In this document: piece after piece, positions 34,084-44,915 of the stretch | Position numbering within the stretch: position 1 is the stretch's first letter | Layout of the letters: every line of letters starts with the position of its first letter | Source of the DNA: Streptomyces chrestomyceticus JCM 4735 | GTDB taxonomy: Bacteria; Actinomycetota; Actinomycetes; Streptomycetales; Streptomycetaceae | Assembly: GCF_003865135.1 (NCBI RefSeq) | Contig: NZ_BHZC01000001.1 | Location: 6,386,001-6,450,000, forward strand | DNA: 64,000 nucleotides | Direction: 5' to 3' | Made by a program: the position numbers and the translations under genes | The notes under the pieces: generated by a model | What the model saw: only the letters and a program-made list of their open reading frames with translations | Told to the model about the DNA's origin: nothing | Database searches by the model: none

Positions 34084-36274
34084 GAGCCGTCCCTTCCGTC
34101 TCCGGTACCTCCTCCGCCCCCATCACCTGCTCCAGCCGCACCGCGCACATCTTGAACTCCGGCATCCCCGACACCGGGTCCAGCGCCGGGTTGGTCAGGG
34201 TGTTGGCGCGGCCGGGGCCCGGCCAGTGGAAGGGCATGAAGACGGTGTCCGCGCGGATCGCCTCGCTGAAGCGGGCGGGGGCCACCGCCCGGCCGCGGCG
34301 GGAGACCACCGCGACCGGCCGGCCGTCCTCGATGCCGTACCGCCGGGCGAGCCGGGGGTGGATCTCCACGTACGGGCCCGGCGCCGCGGCGGCCAGCTCC
34401 GGGACGCGGCGGGTCTGGGCGCCCGACTGGTACTGGGCCAGCACGCGGCCGGTCGTCAGCACCACCGGGTAGCGGTCGTCGGGCTCCTCGGCCGCCGGGC
34501 GGTGGGTGACCGGGATGAAACGGGCCCGGCCGTCGGGGGTCGCGAAGCGGTCCAGGAAGAGGCGCGGGGTGCCGGGGTGGTCCTCGCCGGGGCAGGGCCA
34601 GAAGACGCCGTCCTCGGCGGCGATCCGGCGGTAGGTGATGCCGGCGTAGTCGGCGGGGCCGCCGGCCGAGGCGCGGCGCAGTTCGTCGAAGGTCTCCTCC
34701 GGGTCGGCGGGGAAACCCTTCTCCCACCCGAGGAGGGCGGCGAGGGAGTGGAGGACCTGGAGGTCTGTACGGACGCCGGGAGGCGGGGGCAGGGCACGCC
34801 GCCGCAGCAGGACCCGGCCCTCCAGGTTGGTCGTCGTCCCGGTCTCCTCGGCCCACTGGGCCACCGGAAGGACGACGTCCGCGAGGGCCGCGGTCTCCGA
34901 GAGCACCACATCGGCCACCGCGAGGAAGTCCAGTGCCCGGATGCGCTGTTCGACGTGGGCGGCGCGGGGCGCGGAGACGACGGGGTTGGAGCCCATCAGG
35001 AGCAGGGCGCGTACGTCCCGGCCGAGCGCGTCCAGCAGCTCGTACGCGCTGCGTCCGGGGCCAGGGAGGGACTCCGGCGGTACGCCCCACACCTCCGCGA
35101 CGTGCGCCCGCGCGGCCGGATCGGACAGTTTGCGGTAGCCCGGCAACTGGTCGGCCTTCTGGCCGTGTTCGCGGCCGCCCTGCCCGTTGCCCTGGCCGGT
35201 CAGGCACCCGTAGCCGGAGTACTCGCGGCCGGCGCGGCCGGTCGCCAGGCACAGGTTGATCCACGCGCCGACCGTGTCCGTGCCCTTGGACTGCTGCTCG
35301 GGGCCGCGTGCCGTGAGCACCATGGCACTGTCCGCCGCGCAGAAGAGCCGTACGGCGGAACGGAGTTGGGGGACCGGTACGCCGGTGATGCGCTCGACCA
35401 GTTCGGGCCAGTGCGCCATCGCCGCGGCCCGCGCCGCCGGCCAGCCGCTGGTGCGCGCCGCGATGAACTCCTCGTCCGTACGGCCCTCCGCCACCACCAG
35501 GTGCAGCAGGCCGAGCGCGAGGGCCAGGTCCGTGCCGGGGCGCGGCGCCAGGTGCAGGTCGGCCTGCTCGGCCGTACGGGTGCGGCGCGGGTCGACGACG
35601 ATCAGCCGCCCGCCGTTCTCCTTCAGCTCCGTCAGGTAGCGCAGCGCGGGCGGCATGGTTTCGGCCAGGTTGGAGCCGACCAGGACGACGCAGCCGGTGC
35701 GGGCGATGTCGGCCAGGGGGAAGGGCAGCCCGCGGTCCAGCCCGAAGGCCCGCTGGTGCGCGGCGGCGGCCGAGGACATGCAGAACCGGCCGTTGTAGTC
35801 GATCTGCGACGTGCCGAGCACCACCCGCGCGAACTTGCCCAGCGCGTACGCCTTCTCGTTGGTCAGCCCGCCCCCGCCGAAGACGCCCACCGCGTCCTTG
35901 CCGTACGCGGCACCCGTACGGGACAGGCCCGCGGCGACCCGCGCGAGGGCGGTGTCCCAGTCCGCCGGTACGAGACGGCCGGTCGCCGTGTCGCGGACCA
36001 GCGGCTCGGTCAGCCGGGCGCCCGGCGCGAGCAGGTGGGCGGCGGTACGGCCCTTGCCGCACAGGGCGCCCCGGTTGACGGGGAAGGCGGGACGCTCCAC
36101 CACCTCGGCGGGGGCGTCCGCGCTGCCCGCCGGGAGGCGGCGCAGGCCCATGCCGCACTGGAGGGAGCAGTACGGGCAGTGGGTGTCCACGGGCGACGCC
36201 GGGGCCGGACGCGCGTCCGCGCCCGGGAGCGGGGCCGCCGGGGTGGCGGTGGTGCGGGGGGTGGCGGCGTTCAT
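34058..36274 (-). CDS. nasA: assimilatory nitrate reductase catalytic subunit NasA
   Basis: 738 aa molybdopterin oxidoreductase. The N-terminal [4Fe-4S] ligands Cys33, Cys36, Cys40 (THCPYCSLQCGMG) and Cys72 (GALCGKG) are present, with GGGGLTNEKAY, LVGSNLAETMPP, CLTGQGNGQGGREHG and the C-terminal molybdopterin-binding FKMCAVRLEQV. It reduces nitrate to nitrite in the cytoplasm and feeds NirBD. The C-terminal Fe-S extension found in longer NasA proteins is absent. A GlnR-like spaced pair lies upstream. The divergent sirohydrochlorin chelatase gene completes a nitrate/siroheme unit. Confidence 0.92.
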   Translation of the reverse strand: MNAATPRTTATPAAPLPGADARPAPASPVDTHCPYCSLQCGMGLRRLPAGSADAPAEVVERPAFPVNRGALCGKGRTAAHLLAPGARLTEPLVRDTATGRLVPADWDTALARVAAGLSRTGAAYGKDAVGVFGGGGLTNEKAYALGKFARVVLGTSQIDYNGRFCMSSAAAAHQRAFGLDRGLPFPLADIARTGCVVLVGSNLAETMPPALRYLTELKENGGRLIVVDPRRTRTAEQADLHLAPRPGTDLALALGLLHLVVAEGRTDEEFIAARTSGWPAARAAAMAHWPELVERITGVPVPQLRSAVRLFCAADSAMVLTARGPEQQSKGTDTVGAWINLCLATGRAGREYSGYGCLTGQGNGQGGREHGQKADQLPGYRKLSDPAARAHVAEVWGVPPESLPGPGRSAYELLDALGRDVRALLLMGSNPVVSAPRAAHVEQRIRALDFLAVADVVLSETAALADVVLPVAQWAEETGTTTNLEGRVLLRRRALPPPPGVRTDLQVLHSLAALLGWEKGFPADPEETFDELRRASAGGPADYAGITYRRIAAEDGVFWPCPGEDHPGTPRLFLDRFATPDGRARFIPVTHRPAAEEPDDRYPVVLTTGRVLAQYQSGAQTRRVPELAAAAPGPYVEIHPRLARRYGIEDGRPVAVVSRRGRAVAPARFSEAIRADTVFMPFHWPGPGRANTLTNPALDPVSGMPEFKMCAVRLEQVMGAEEVPETEGTALKGRRESA

Positions 36275-36296
36275 GCGGCCAGCCTGCGGCGCCCGT

Positions 36297-36323
36297 GTTT
36301 CCGCCGGTCCGGGGCGGCGTTAC
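36297..36323 (-). promoter_or_regulatory. weak GlnR-like element upstream of nasA
   Basis: On the nasA coding strand GTAAC (36319-36323) is followed 22 bp later by GAAAC (36297-36301), the same spacing as the a1/a2 pair upstream of the nir operon. The intermediate b-site is not conserved. It lies 23 bp before the nasA start, matching the distance seen at the nir operon. Confidence 0.4.
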
Positions 36324-36476
36324 GGGCCGGGGAAGGGTGCCTCACGGCGCCCGTACGGGGGAGGTGAGGAGGCCGGGGGGCCGCTCACGCCCGCCCCCGG
36401 CGGCCCGTCAGCCACCGGAAACCAGCCGTCACACCCGCGCAACGGCCCGGCAACGCCCGGCTGCCAGGCTCCCCTC

Positions 36477-37432
36477 ATGCAGGCGTCGACCCCGCCCCCG
36501 CCGCCCGCGGCCCCTTCGGGCACCGCGGTCCCCTTCGACAGTACGGCGCAGCTCATGACGGAGATCAGCATCCAGCTCGGCGACCGGCTCAGCCGGGTCC
36601 GGCTGCGCGGCCTGCCCCCGCGGCCCCGGGCCGACCGCCCACCGGATGCCCCTCGCCCCGTCCATCCGCCGGACGCCGCCCACCCCACCCTCCTAGCCGT
36701 GGCGCACGGCAGCCGTGACCCCGCCGCGCTGCGCACCGTCACCGCCCTCCTGGACCGGATACGGGAACTGCGCCCCGGCCTCGCCGTCCGCCTCGGTCAC
36801 ATCGAGCTGAACGCGCCCCTGCTCCCGGACACCCTGGCGGAGTTGCACGGCCAGGCCGTCGCCGTACCCCTGCTGCTGGCCCGCGGACTGCACGCCAACC
36901 ACGACATCCCCGCCGCGCTGGCCGACGCGCCGCACCTCGCCACGCGCCTCGCCCGCCCGCTCGGCCCGCACCCCCTGCTCGCCGAAGCCCTGCACGCCCG
37001 CCTCGAAGAGGCCGGAGCCCGGCGGCCGAGCGCCGTCGTCCTGGCCGCCGCCGGGTCCCGCGCCCCCGAATCGGCCGCCGACACCGCCCGTACGGCACGG
37101 CTCCTGTCCGACCGGCTCGGCGGCGTACCCGTCCTGCCCGCCTACGCCTCGGCCCCGCGGACGGCGGCCCGCCCGGCACCCCGCTCTCCGTCCCCGCCGC
37201 GCTGCGCGCCCTCGCCGCCCGCGGCCACCGGCGGCCCGCCCTCGCCTCCTGCTTCACCGCGCCCGGCCGCTTCGCCGCCCAGTGCGCCGCGGCCGCCCCC
37301 GGGCCCGCCGCCGCGCCGCTCGGCGACCACCCCGCGCTGGCCCGGCTGGTCCTGCACCGTTACGACCAGGCACTCGCTGCACGCGGCGAGTGCGTTCAGG
37401 ACTCCCCCGGGGCGGCTACCGTCACCGTATGA
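36477..37432 (+). pseudogene. sirohydrochlorin chelatase (CbiX-like), one-base frameshift
   Basis: The product would insert Fe2+ or Co2+ into sirohydrochlorin for siroheme, the NirB cofactor. The first frame gives [33 protein letters not shown] and [15 protein letters not shown], ending sensibly at [10 protein letters not shown]. The family C-terminus then continues in another frame: [20 protein letters not shown] and [18 protein letters not shown]. Adding one C to the run at 37153-37156 restores a ~318-codon gene whose stop overlaps the dgt start (ATGA). That preserved coupling suggests a very recent mutation or a base-calling error, not an old pseudogene. Confidence 0.85.
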
Positions 37433-38778
37433 CGGGCACACGAACGACGGGCCGCGAAGCGGGCCACGACGGTACGGGGTACGGAGCGGCCGACACCGAA
37501 CGCTGGGTCCCCGAGCCCGACAAACGCCCGGGCCGCACCGCCTTCCAGCGCGACCGGGCCCGGGTGCTGCACTCCGCCGCGCTGCGCCGCCTCGCGGGCA
37601 AGACCCAGGTCGTCACCCCGGGCAGCACCGAACACCTGTGGGACGCCAGCCCGCGCACCCGCCTCACCCACTCCCTGGAGTGCGCCCAGGTCGGCCGCGA
37701 ACTCGGCGCGGCGCTCGGCTGCGACCCGGACCTGGTGGAGACCGCCTGCCTCGCCCACGACCTGGGCCACCCGCCCTTCGGGCACAACGGCGAACAGGCG
37801 CTGAACGAGGTCGCCGCGCCCTGCGGCGGCTTCGAGGGCAACGCCCAGTCGCTGCGGCTGCTCACCCGCCTGGAACCCAAGCGGTTCGTCCCCGACACGG
37901 ACGGCACGGCCGTCAGCGTCGGCCTCAACCTCACCCGCGCCGCCCTGGACGCCGCGACCAAGTACCCCTGGCCGCGCGGCGGCCACCCCACCGACCCCGG
38001 TTCGGCCAAGTTCGGCGTCTACGAGGACGACCTGCCGGTCTTCACCTGGTTCCGGCAGGGCGCGCCGGAGGCGGCCCGCAGCTTCGAGGCGCAGGTCATG
38101 GACTGGGCCGACGACGTGGCGTACTCGGTGCACGACGTGGAGGACGGCCTGCACGCCGGCTACCTGGACCCGAACTGCCTGCTCGCCGAGCCCGAACGTG
38201 CCGAAGTGTTCGCGATCGCCGCCACCCGTTACGCACCCGGCGCCGACCCGGCGGAACTGGGCGAAGCCCTCGACCGCCTGCTCGACCAGGAGTGGTGGCC
38301 GCACGGCTACGACGGCACGGCCGTCGCCCAGGCCCGCCTGAAGGACGCCACCAGCCAGCTCATCGGCCGCTTCTGCCTCGCCGCCGAGACCGCCACCCGC
38401 GCCGAGTGGGGACACCTCCCGGGCCGGCCGGGCACCGGGGGACTCACCCGGCACCGCGCCCGGCTCGTCGTACCGCCCGGAACCCGGCTGGAATGCGCCG
38501 TGTTGAAGGCCGTCGCGGAACGCTACGTGATGCGCCGCCCCGACCAGGAGGCGCTCCGCGCCGACCAGCGCATCGTCATCGCCGAACTGGCCGAGGCACT
38601 GGTCGCCCGCGCACCCGACGGCCTGGACCCGCAGTTCCGCGCCCTGTACGACCGGGCCGAGGCGGCGGGCGACGACACCGCCAGGATGCGCGCCCTGATC
38701 GACCAGATCGCCGCCCTCACCGACGCCTCGGCACGCTCCCTGCACGCCCGGCTCACCCGGCCGCGGGGCACGCTCTGA
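37429..38778 (+). CDS. dgt: deoxyguanosinetriphosphate triphosphohydrolase-like protein
   Basis: 449 aa HD-domain enzyme that removes triphosphate from dNTPs. The metal-binding H...HD...D set is visible: [36 protein letters not shown] and [16 protein letters not shown]. The N-terminal [20 protein letters not shown], followed by RRLAGKTQV, is typical. It is upstream of dnaG in the same direction, a neighbourhood common in actinobacteria. The ATG overlaps the stop of the chelatase gene. Confidence 0.92.
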   Translation: MTGTRTTGREAGHDGTGYGAADTERWVPEPDKRPGRTAFQRDRARVLHSAALRRLAGKTQVVTPGSTEHLWDASPRTRLTHSLECAQVGRELGAALGCDPDLVETACLAHDLGHPPFGHNGEQALNEVAAPCGGFEGNAQSLRLLTRLEPKRFVPDTDGTAVSVGLNLTRAALDAATKYPWPRGGHPTDPGSAKFGVYEDDLPVFTWFRQGAPEAARSFEAQVMDWADDVAYSVHDVEDGLHAGYLDPNCLLAEPERAEVFAIAATRYAPGADPAELGEALDRLLDQEWWPHGYDGTAVAQARLKDATSQLIGRFCLAAETATRAEWGHLPGRPGTGGLTRHRARLVVPPGTRLECAVLKAVAERYVMRRPDQEALRADQRIVIAELAEALVARAPDGLDPQFRALYDRAEAAGDDTARMRALIDQIAALTDASARSLHARLTRPRGTL

Positions 38779-39104
38779 CCAGCGGCGCCCGCGCCGCCGG
38801 GCCACCATGGACGGGGCCGGCGCGCCCCCTGGGGGACGGGCCCTCTTCCCGCGGCACGCCCGCTGCGGGACGCTCGGGCTTGAGTGCCGCGTACCGGGGG
38901 AAACAAAAACAGGTGCACGACGACACGCCGGGGTGGACGGCCGCGGAACGCGATATGACAGATCCGCGTCACACGACCGGGCGGTAACACGCGGCCGCCC
39001 GCGCCGGGCAGTACGCGGCGCAAGCACTGCGGGGGGTAGAACGGGGACACGACCGGGGGCGTTCACGGACGCGGACGCACCGCGCCGCAGCGAGGAGGAA
39101 GCAA

Positions 39105-40381
39105 GTGGTCGACGCACACCAGACGTTCGTCATCGTCGGGGTGGCCTGGCCGGGGCAAAGGCCGCCGAGACCCTTCGTGCGGAAGGCTTCACCGGCCGGG
39201 TGATACTGATCTGTGACGAGCGCGACCACCCGTACGAGCGCCCCCCGCTCTCCAAGGGGTACCTGCTCGGCAAGGAGGAGCGCGACAGCGTCTTCGTCCA
39301 CGAGCCCGCCTGGTACGCCGGCGCGGACATCGAACTGCACCTCGGCCAGCCCGCCGTCCACCTCGACCCGGTGGCCCGCACGGTCCGGCTCGGCGACGGC
39401 ACCCTGATCGCGTACGACAAGCTCCTGCTGGCCACCGGCGCCGAGCCGCGCCGCCTGGAGATCCCCGGCACCGACCTGGTCGGCGTCCACCACCTGCGGC
39501 GCCTGGCGCACGCCGAGCGGCTGCGCGGCGTCCTGCAGTCCCTCGGCCGGGACAACGGCCACCTCGTCATCGCCGGGGCCGGCTGGATCGGCCTGGAGGT
39601 CGCCGCCGCCGCCCGCTCGTACGGCGCCGAGGTGACCGTCGTGGAGCCCGAGCCGACCCCGCTGCACAGCGTCGTCGGGCCCGAACTGGGCAGCCTCTTC
39701 ACCGACCTGCACCGCGAGCACGGCGTCCGCTTCCACTTCGGCGCCCGGCTGACCGAGATCGCCGGGCAGGACGGCGTGGTGCTGGCCGCGCGCACCGACG
39801 ACGGCGAGGAGCACCCGGCCCACGACGTGCTCGCCGCGATCGGCGCCGCCCCCCGCACCTCCCTGGCCGAACAGGCCGGCCTCACCCTGGTCGACCCGGC
39901 GCACGGCGGCGGCGTCGCCGTGGACGCCGCGCTCCGCACCTCCGATCCGCACATCTACGCGGCCGGTGACATCGCCGCCTTCCCGTACTCACTGCTGGCC
40001 GCCGAGCACGGCGAACCGGCCGGGCTGCGCGTCGAGCACTGGGCCAACGCCCTCAACGGCGGCCCCGCCGCGGCCCGCGCCATGCTCGGCCAGGACGTCA
40101 CGTACGACCGGATTCCCTACTTCTTCTCCGACCAGTACGACGTCGGACTGGAGTACTCCGGCTACGCGCCCCCGGGCTCGTACGACCAGGTGGTCTGCCG
40201 CGGCGACGTCGGCAAGCGCGAGTTCATCGCCTTCTGGCTGAGCGAGGGGCGGCTGCTGGCGGGCATGAACGTCAACATGTGGGACGTCACCGGGCCGATC
40301 CAGCAGCTCATCCGCTCGGGCCGGACCCTCGACCCGAACGCGCTGGCCGATCCGCAGGTGGCCCTGGACTCGCTGCTCTGA
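39105..40381 (+). pseudogene. ferredoxin-reductase-like FAD oxidoreductase, one-base frameshift
   Basis: From the GTG at 39105, which has an excellent GAGGAGGAAGCAA ribosome site, translation gives VVDAHQTFVIVG. The expected GGGLAGAKAAETLRAEGF follows only in the next frame. One G is missing from the run at 39138-39141, inside the FAD Rossmann motif. The rest is intact: YERPPLSKGYLLGKEERDS, DKLLLATGAEPRRLEIPGT, VIAGAGWIGLEVAAAARSYG and IYAAGDIAAFPYSLLAAEHG. The family reduces ferredoxins for P450s or dioxygenases. A sequencing error is as likely as a real mutation. Confidence 0.82.
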
Positions 40382-40460
40382 GTCCGGGACGCCGGGCGCG
40401 TCCGCGCGCCCGGCGCCGGAGCCCCCGTACCGCAGCCGACGCCCAGGGAGAGACCCACCC

Positions 40461-41423
40461 GTGAGCGGAGTCACCGTCACGCTCGCCGACGTCCAGGACG
40501 CCGCCGCCCGCGTCAAGGGCGTCGTCCACCGCACCCCCGTACTGCGGTCCCGCACCCTCGACGCCCTCGTGGGCGCCGAGGTGCACCTCAAGTGCGAGAA
40601 CTTCCAGCGGGCCGGCGCCTTCAAGTTCCGCGGCGCCTACCACGCCATGTCACGGCTGGCACCGGAGCAGCTCGCCCGCGGCGTCGCGGCGTTCTCCTCC
40701 GGCAACCACGCCCAGGCGGTCGCCCTGGCCGCCCGGGAGCTGGGCAGCAGCGCCGTCATCCTCATGCCGGAGGACGCGCCGCGCTCCAAACGGGACGCGA
40801 CCGAGGGCTACGGCGCCGAGATCGTCACGTACGACCGCTACACCGGCGACCGGACCGAGATCGGCGCGCGGCTCGCCGCCGGACGCGGCCTGGCCCTGAT
40901 CCCGCCGTACGACCATCCGCACGTCATCGCCGGGCAGGGCACCGCCGCCCTGGAGCTGATCGAGGAGACCGGCCCGCTGGACGCCCTGCTCACCCCGGTC
41001 GGCGGGGGCGGCCTGATGGCGGGCTCGGCCGTCGCCGCCACCGCGCTCGTCCCCGGCATCCGCATGATCGGCGTCGAGCCGGAGAGCGGGGACGACACCC
41101 GGCGCTCGCTGGCGGCCGGCGAGCGGGTCCGCATCCCCGTACCGCGCACCATCGCCGACGGGCAGGCGCTGCCGGAGCCCGGCGAACTGACGTTCCCGAT
41201 CAACCGGCGGCTGCTGGACTCGGTGGTGCTGGTCGGCGACGACGAGATCAAGGCCGCGATGCGGCTGGCCTTCGAACGGCTGAAGATCGTCACCGAGCCG
41301 AGCGGGGCGACCGCGCTGGCCGCCCTGCTGGCCGGCGCCGTCGACCCGCTGCCGCGCCGGGTCGGGGTGGTGATCTCGGGCGGCAACATCGGGCTGGACC
41401 GCTTTCTGGAGCTGATGGCCTGA
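40461..41423 (+). CDS. PLP-dependent threonine/serine dehydratase-racemase family
   Basis: 320 aa fold-type II PLP enzyme. The Schiff-base Lys is in GAFKFRGAYHAM, the phosphate loop is VGGGGLMAG and the substrate loop is SSGNHAQAVALAA. Homologues are called threonine ammonia-lyase, serine racemase or hydroxyaspartate ammonia-lyase. There is no C-terminal ACT domain, so it is the catabolic, non-feedback type. The GTG start has AGGGAGAGACCCACCC upstream. Confidence 0.85.
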   Translation: MSGVTVTLADVQDAAARVKGVVHRTPVLRSRTLDALVGAEVHLKCENFQRAGAFKFRGAYHAMSRLAPEQLARGVAAFSSGNHAQAVALAARELGSSAVILMPEDAPRSKRDATEGYGAEIVTYDRYTGDRTEIGARLAAGRGLALIPPYDHPHVIAGQGTAALELIEETGPLDALLTPVGGGGLMAGSAVAATALVPGIRMIGVEPESGDDTRRSLAAGERVRIPVPRTIADGQALPEPGELTFPINRRLLDSVVLVGDDEIKAAMRLAFERLKIVTEPSGATALAALLAGAVDPLPRRVGVVISGGNIGLDRFLELMA

Positions 41424-41523
41424 GGGCCGCCGTTCCGGGCGTACCGGGCGTTCCGGGCGGCCCGTCCCGCCCCGCCGGGCGGGCCCGGCGGGGACTGTCG
41501 TACCCCACCCGTAGAATTCAGGG

Positions 41524-43446
41524 GTGGCTGGCAGGATCAACGATGACGACGTGAAGGCGGTGCGGGACGCGGTCCCGATCGACGCCGTCGTGTCCGAGTA
41601 CCTCCAGTTGCGCAACGCGGGCGGCGGCAACCTCAAGGGTCTGTGCCCCTTCCACGACGAGAAGTCCCCGTCGTTCCACGTCAGCCCGGCCAAGGGCCTC
41701 TACCACTGCTTCGGCTGCCAAGAGGGCGGGGACGTCGTCGACTTCATCATGAAGCTCGACCACCTCTCCTTCGCCGAGACCATCGAGCGCCTCGCCTCCC
41801 AGGCCGGCATCACGCTGCGCTACGAGGAGGGCGGCTACGCCCCGGGCCGCCAGCAGGGCGAGCGCACCCGTCTGGTCGAGGCCCACAAGATCGCGGCGCA
41901 GTACTACGCCGAGCAGCTCGACAGCCCCGAGGCCGAGATCGGCCGCAAGTTCCTCGCCGACCGCGGCTTCGACCAGGCCGCCGCCCAGCACTTCGGCGTC
42001 GGCTACAGCCCGGCCGGCTGGGACCACCTCACCCGGTTCCTGCGCGGCCGCGGCTTCAGCGACCAGGAACTGATCCTCTCCGGCCTCTCCCAGGACGGCC
42101 GCCGCGGCCCCATCGACCGCTTCCGCGGCCGCCTGATGTGGCCGATCCGCGACATCGCCGGCGAGGTCGTCGGCTTCGGCGCCCGCAAACTGCGCGACGA
42201 CGACAACGGCCCCAAGTACCTGAACACCCCGGAGACCCCCCTTTACCGCAAGTCCCAGGTCCTGTACGGCATCGACCTCGCCAAGAAGGAGATCGCCAAG
42301 ACCAACCGGGCGGTCGTCGTCGAGGGGTACACCGACGTCATGGCCTGCCACCTGGCCGGCGTCCGCACCGCCATCGCCACCTGCGGCACCAGCTTCGGCG
42401 AGGGCCACATCAAGATCCTCCGCCGGCTGCTGATGGACAACTCCGGCTCCGAGGTCGTCTTCACCTTCGACGGCGACGCGGCCGGCCAGAAGGCCGCGCT
42501 GCGCGCCTTCGAGGACGACCAGAAGTTCGCCGCCCAGACCTCCATCGCCATCACCCCCGGCGGCATGGACCCCTGCGACCTGCGCCTGGCCCAGGGCGAC
42601 GCCGCCGTCGCCGGGCTGGTGGAGTCCCGTACGCCGCTGTTCGAGTTCGCGCTGCGCCAGGTCGTAGCCCGGCACAACCTCGACACGACGGTGGGCCGCG
42701 CCGCCGCCCTCGACGAGGCGGCGCCCATCGTCGCCAACATCAAGAACAGCTCCATCCAGCACGAGTCCGCCGTACAACTGGCCGGGATGCTCGGCATCCT
42801 CGACACCCAGTTCGTCGTCCGCCGGGTCGGCCAGCTCGCCCGCTGGGCCCGCGAGCGCGGCCGGGACGGCCAGAACGGCCAGGACCCGTCCCGTACGGGC
42901 CGCCGCGCCGGCCCGCAGGGCCCCGAGGCCGCCCAGGCGCCGGCCGGCCCGCGCGGCCCCGCCCTGAACCTCCGCAGCCCCGCCCACCGCGTCGAACGGG
43001 AACTGCTCAAGCTGGCCCTCCAGCGCCCCGACCTGGTCTCGCCCGCCTTCGACGCGTACGGCGCCGACGAGTTCACCGCGCCCCCGTACGCCACCGTCCG
43101 CCGCTGCATCGAGGACGCGGGCGGCGCCCTGTCCGCCGCGGGCGACAACACCTACCTCGCCCGGGTCCGCGAGGCCGCCCCCGACGACACGGTCCGCGCC
43201 ATGGTCACCGAGCTGGCCGTGGAGCCGCTGCACACCCGCCGCGACCCCGACGAGGCGTACGCGGGCGTCCAGTTGGTCGCCGTCCGGCTGGCCGCCGTCA
43301 ACCGCCGCGTCACGGAGATCCGCGGCGCCCTCCAGCGCCTCGGCCCGAACGCCGACCCCCAGCACCTGGCCGCCGTCCAGAACGAGCTCTGGGTCCTCCA
43401 GCAGTACGGCCAGTCCCTCCGCGAACGCGGCTACGCGGCGCTGTAA
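41524..43446 (+). CDS. dnaG: DNA primase
   Basis: 640 aa primase that synthesises RNA primers for replication. The CHC2 zinc finger is LCPFHDEKSPSFHV with YHCFGCQEGGDVVDF. The TOPRIM domain holds VVVEGYTDVMACHLAG and VFTFDGDAAGQKAALRAF. A C-terminal helicase-binding region follows a Gly/Pro-rich linker (~residues 450-480). GTG start at 41524, the typical MAGRINDDDVKAVRDAV N-terminus. Essential core gene, beside the sigma-factor gene as in other Streptomyces. Confidence 0.97.
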   Translation: MAGRINDDDVKAVRDAVPIDAVVSEYLQLRNAGGGNLKGLCPFHDEKSPSFHVSPAKGLYHCFGCQEGGDVVDFIMKLDHLSFAETIERLASQAGITLRYEEGGYAPGRQQGERTRLVEAHKIAAQYYAEQLDSPEAEIGRKFLADRGFDQAAAQHFGVGYSPAGWDHLTRFLRGRGFSDQELILSGLSQDGRRGPIDRFRGRLMWPIRDIAGEVVGFGARKLRDDDNGPKYLNTPETPLYRKSQVLYGIDLAKKEIAKTNRAVVVEGYTDVMACHLAGVRTAIATCGTSFGEGHIKILRRLLMDNSGSEVVFTFDGDAAGQKAALRAFEDDQKFAAQTSIAITPGGMDPCDLRLAQGDAAVAGLVESRTPLFEFALRQVVARHNLDTTVGRAAALDEAAPIVANIKNSSIQHESAVQLAGMLGILDTQFVVRRVGQLARWARERGRDGQNGQDPSRTGRRAGPQGPEAAQAPAGPRGPALNLRSPAHRVERELLKLALQRPDLVSPAFDAYGADEFTAPPYATVRRCIEDAGGALSAAGDNTYLARVREAAPDDTVRAMVTELAVEPLHTRRDPDEAYAGVQLVAVRLAAVNRRVTEIRGALQRLGPNADPQHLAAVQNELWVLQQYGQSLRERGYAAL

Positions 43447-43703
43447 CCGCCGGAGGCCGGCGGGCGGGCACCAGAAGGCCGCCGCCCGCGCGAAGGGCCC
43501 CGTACGCGCGGGACACGGCCCCGTGCACGCGGGACGCCCCGCACCCGTACTCCGTGCCGCCGCACTCCGCGCTGCCGTACCCCGCACCCGTATCCCGCAC
43601 CCCCATACCCACCCCGCCGTAGCCGCCCGGTCACCGTCCGGACCCAAAAAGTGCCCGCACGCCCCTCGTGGCGGGACTGTGTCGTACTCCACACTGAGGA
43701 GCG

Positions 43704-44900
43704 GTGCCTGAGTCCTCGGAGCGCGGCGGGTCCGGACGTACGGAACCGGAAACCCCCGCGGAACCGCTCTTGATGTACGGGACGGACAGCGGCTCGGCCG
43801 CAGACGGTCCCGGCCTTTCCGCCGCCTCAGCAGCGATCACACTGGAGGTCGCCCCCGTGCAGACCCGGACCCTCGCCGACGCGCCGGCCGCGGAACCGGC
43901 CACCGTGCCGCAGCAGGCCGAGCCGCCCGCGCCCGAAATCCTCGTGGAGGAGATCGCCCCGGAGCCGCCGCCGCGTGCCGAGGCCGGCGGCCCCTCCTCC
44001 GACCTGTTCCGCCAGTACCTGCGCGAGATCGGCCGGATACCGCTGCTCACCGCCGTGGAGGAGGTCGAACTGGCCCGCCGCGTGGAAGCCGGCCTGTTCG
44101 CCGAGGAACGGCTGCGGCTCGCCCCCGACCTGGACTCCCAACTCGCCCTGGACCTCGACAAGCTGGTCGTCCTGGGCCGGATGGCCAAGCGCCGCCTCAT
44201 CGAGGCCAACCTGCGCCTGGTCGTCTCCGTCGCCAAGCGCTACGTCGGCCGCGGCCTGACCATGCTCGACCTCGTCCAGGAGGGCAACCTCGGGCTGATC
44301 CGCGCCGTGGAGAAGTTCGACTACGCCCGGGGCTACAAATTCTCCACCTACGCCACCTGGTGGATCCGGCAGGCCATGTCCCGCGCGCTGGCCGACCAGG
44401 CCCGCACGATCCGCGTCCCGGTGCACGTCGTCGAACTGATCAACCGGGTCGTCCGGGTCCAGCGCCGGATGCTCCAGGAACGGGGGTACGAGCCCACCCC
44501 CGAGGAGGTCGCCGCCCAGCTCGACCTGCCCCCCGAACGGGTCAGCGAGGTGCTGCGCCTGGCCCAGGAACCGGTCTCCCTGCACGCCCCCGTGGGCGAG
44601 GAGGACGACGTCGCCCTCGGCGACCTCATCGAGGACGGCGACGCCGCGTCCCCCGTCGAGTCGGCGGCCTTCCTGCTCCTGCGCGAACACCTCGAAGCGG
44701 TCCTGTCCACCCTCGGCGAACGGGAACGCAAGGTCGTCCAGTTGCGCTACGGCCTCGTCGACGGCCGCCCGCGCACCCTGGAGGAGATCGGCCGGATCTT
44801 CGGCGTCACCCGCGAACGCATCCGCCAGATCGAGTCCAAGACCCTCAACAAACTCCGCGACCACGCCTTCGCGGACCAACTGAGGGGCTACCTGGACTGA
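43704..44900 (+). CDS. hrdA: RNA polymerase sigma-70 factor, HrdA-like
   Basis: 398 aa group 2 (principal-like) sigma factor. Region 1.2 is [21 protein letters not shown], region 2 has [18 protein letters not shown] and [20 protein letters not shown], region 3 is [19 protein letters not shown], and region 4 ends [20 protein letters not shown]. The ~90-residue acidic, Ala/Pro-rich N-terminus is variable. The position next to dnaG matches HrdA of S. coelicolor from memory, which is why I use that name. The GTG start has GAGGAGC only 2 bases away; a downstream start is possible. Confidence 0.88.
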   Translation: MPESSERGGSGRTEPETPAEPLLMYGTDSGSAADGPGLSAASAAITLEVAPVQTRTLADAPAAEPATVPQQAEPPAPEILVEEIAPEPPPRAEAGGPSSDLFRQYLREIGRIPLLTAVEEVELARRVEAGLFAEERLRLAPDLDSQLALDLDKLVVLGRMAKRRLIEANLRLVVSVAKRYVGRGLTMLDLVQEGNLGLIRAVEKFDYARGYKFSTYATWWIRQAMSRALADQARTIRVPVHVVELINRVVRVQRRMLQERGYEPTPEEVAAQLDLPPERVSEVLRLAQEPVSLHAPVGEEDDVALGDLIEDGDAASPVESAAFLLLREHLEAVLSTLGERERKVVQLRYGLVDGRPRTLEEIGRIFGVTRERIRQIESKTLNKLRDHAFADQLRGYLD

Positions 44901-44915
44901 GGGCCGTTCGCCCCC

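Noticed and set aside
38807..39104. In-frame extension of the FAD oxidoreductase upstream of 39105, and a ten-codon frame at 38955.
   Set aside because: The long frame is only open because of the frameshift; the sequence is low-complexity, and the strong ribosome site is at 39091-39098.
43447..43703. Possible small gene between dnaG and the sigma factor gene.
   Set aside because: Frames are short, Pro/Arg-rich and without a ribosome site; the interval looks like terminator and promoter sequence.
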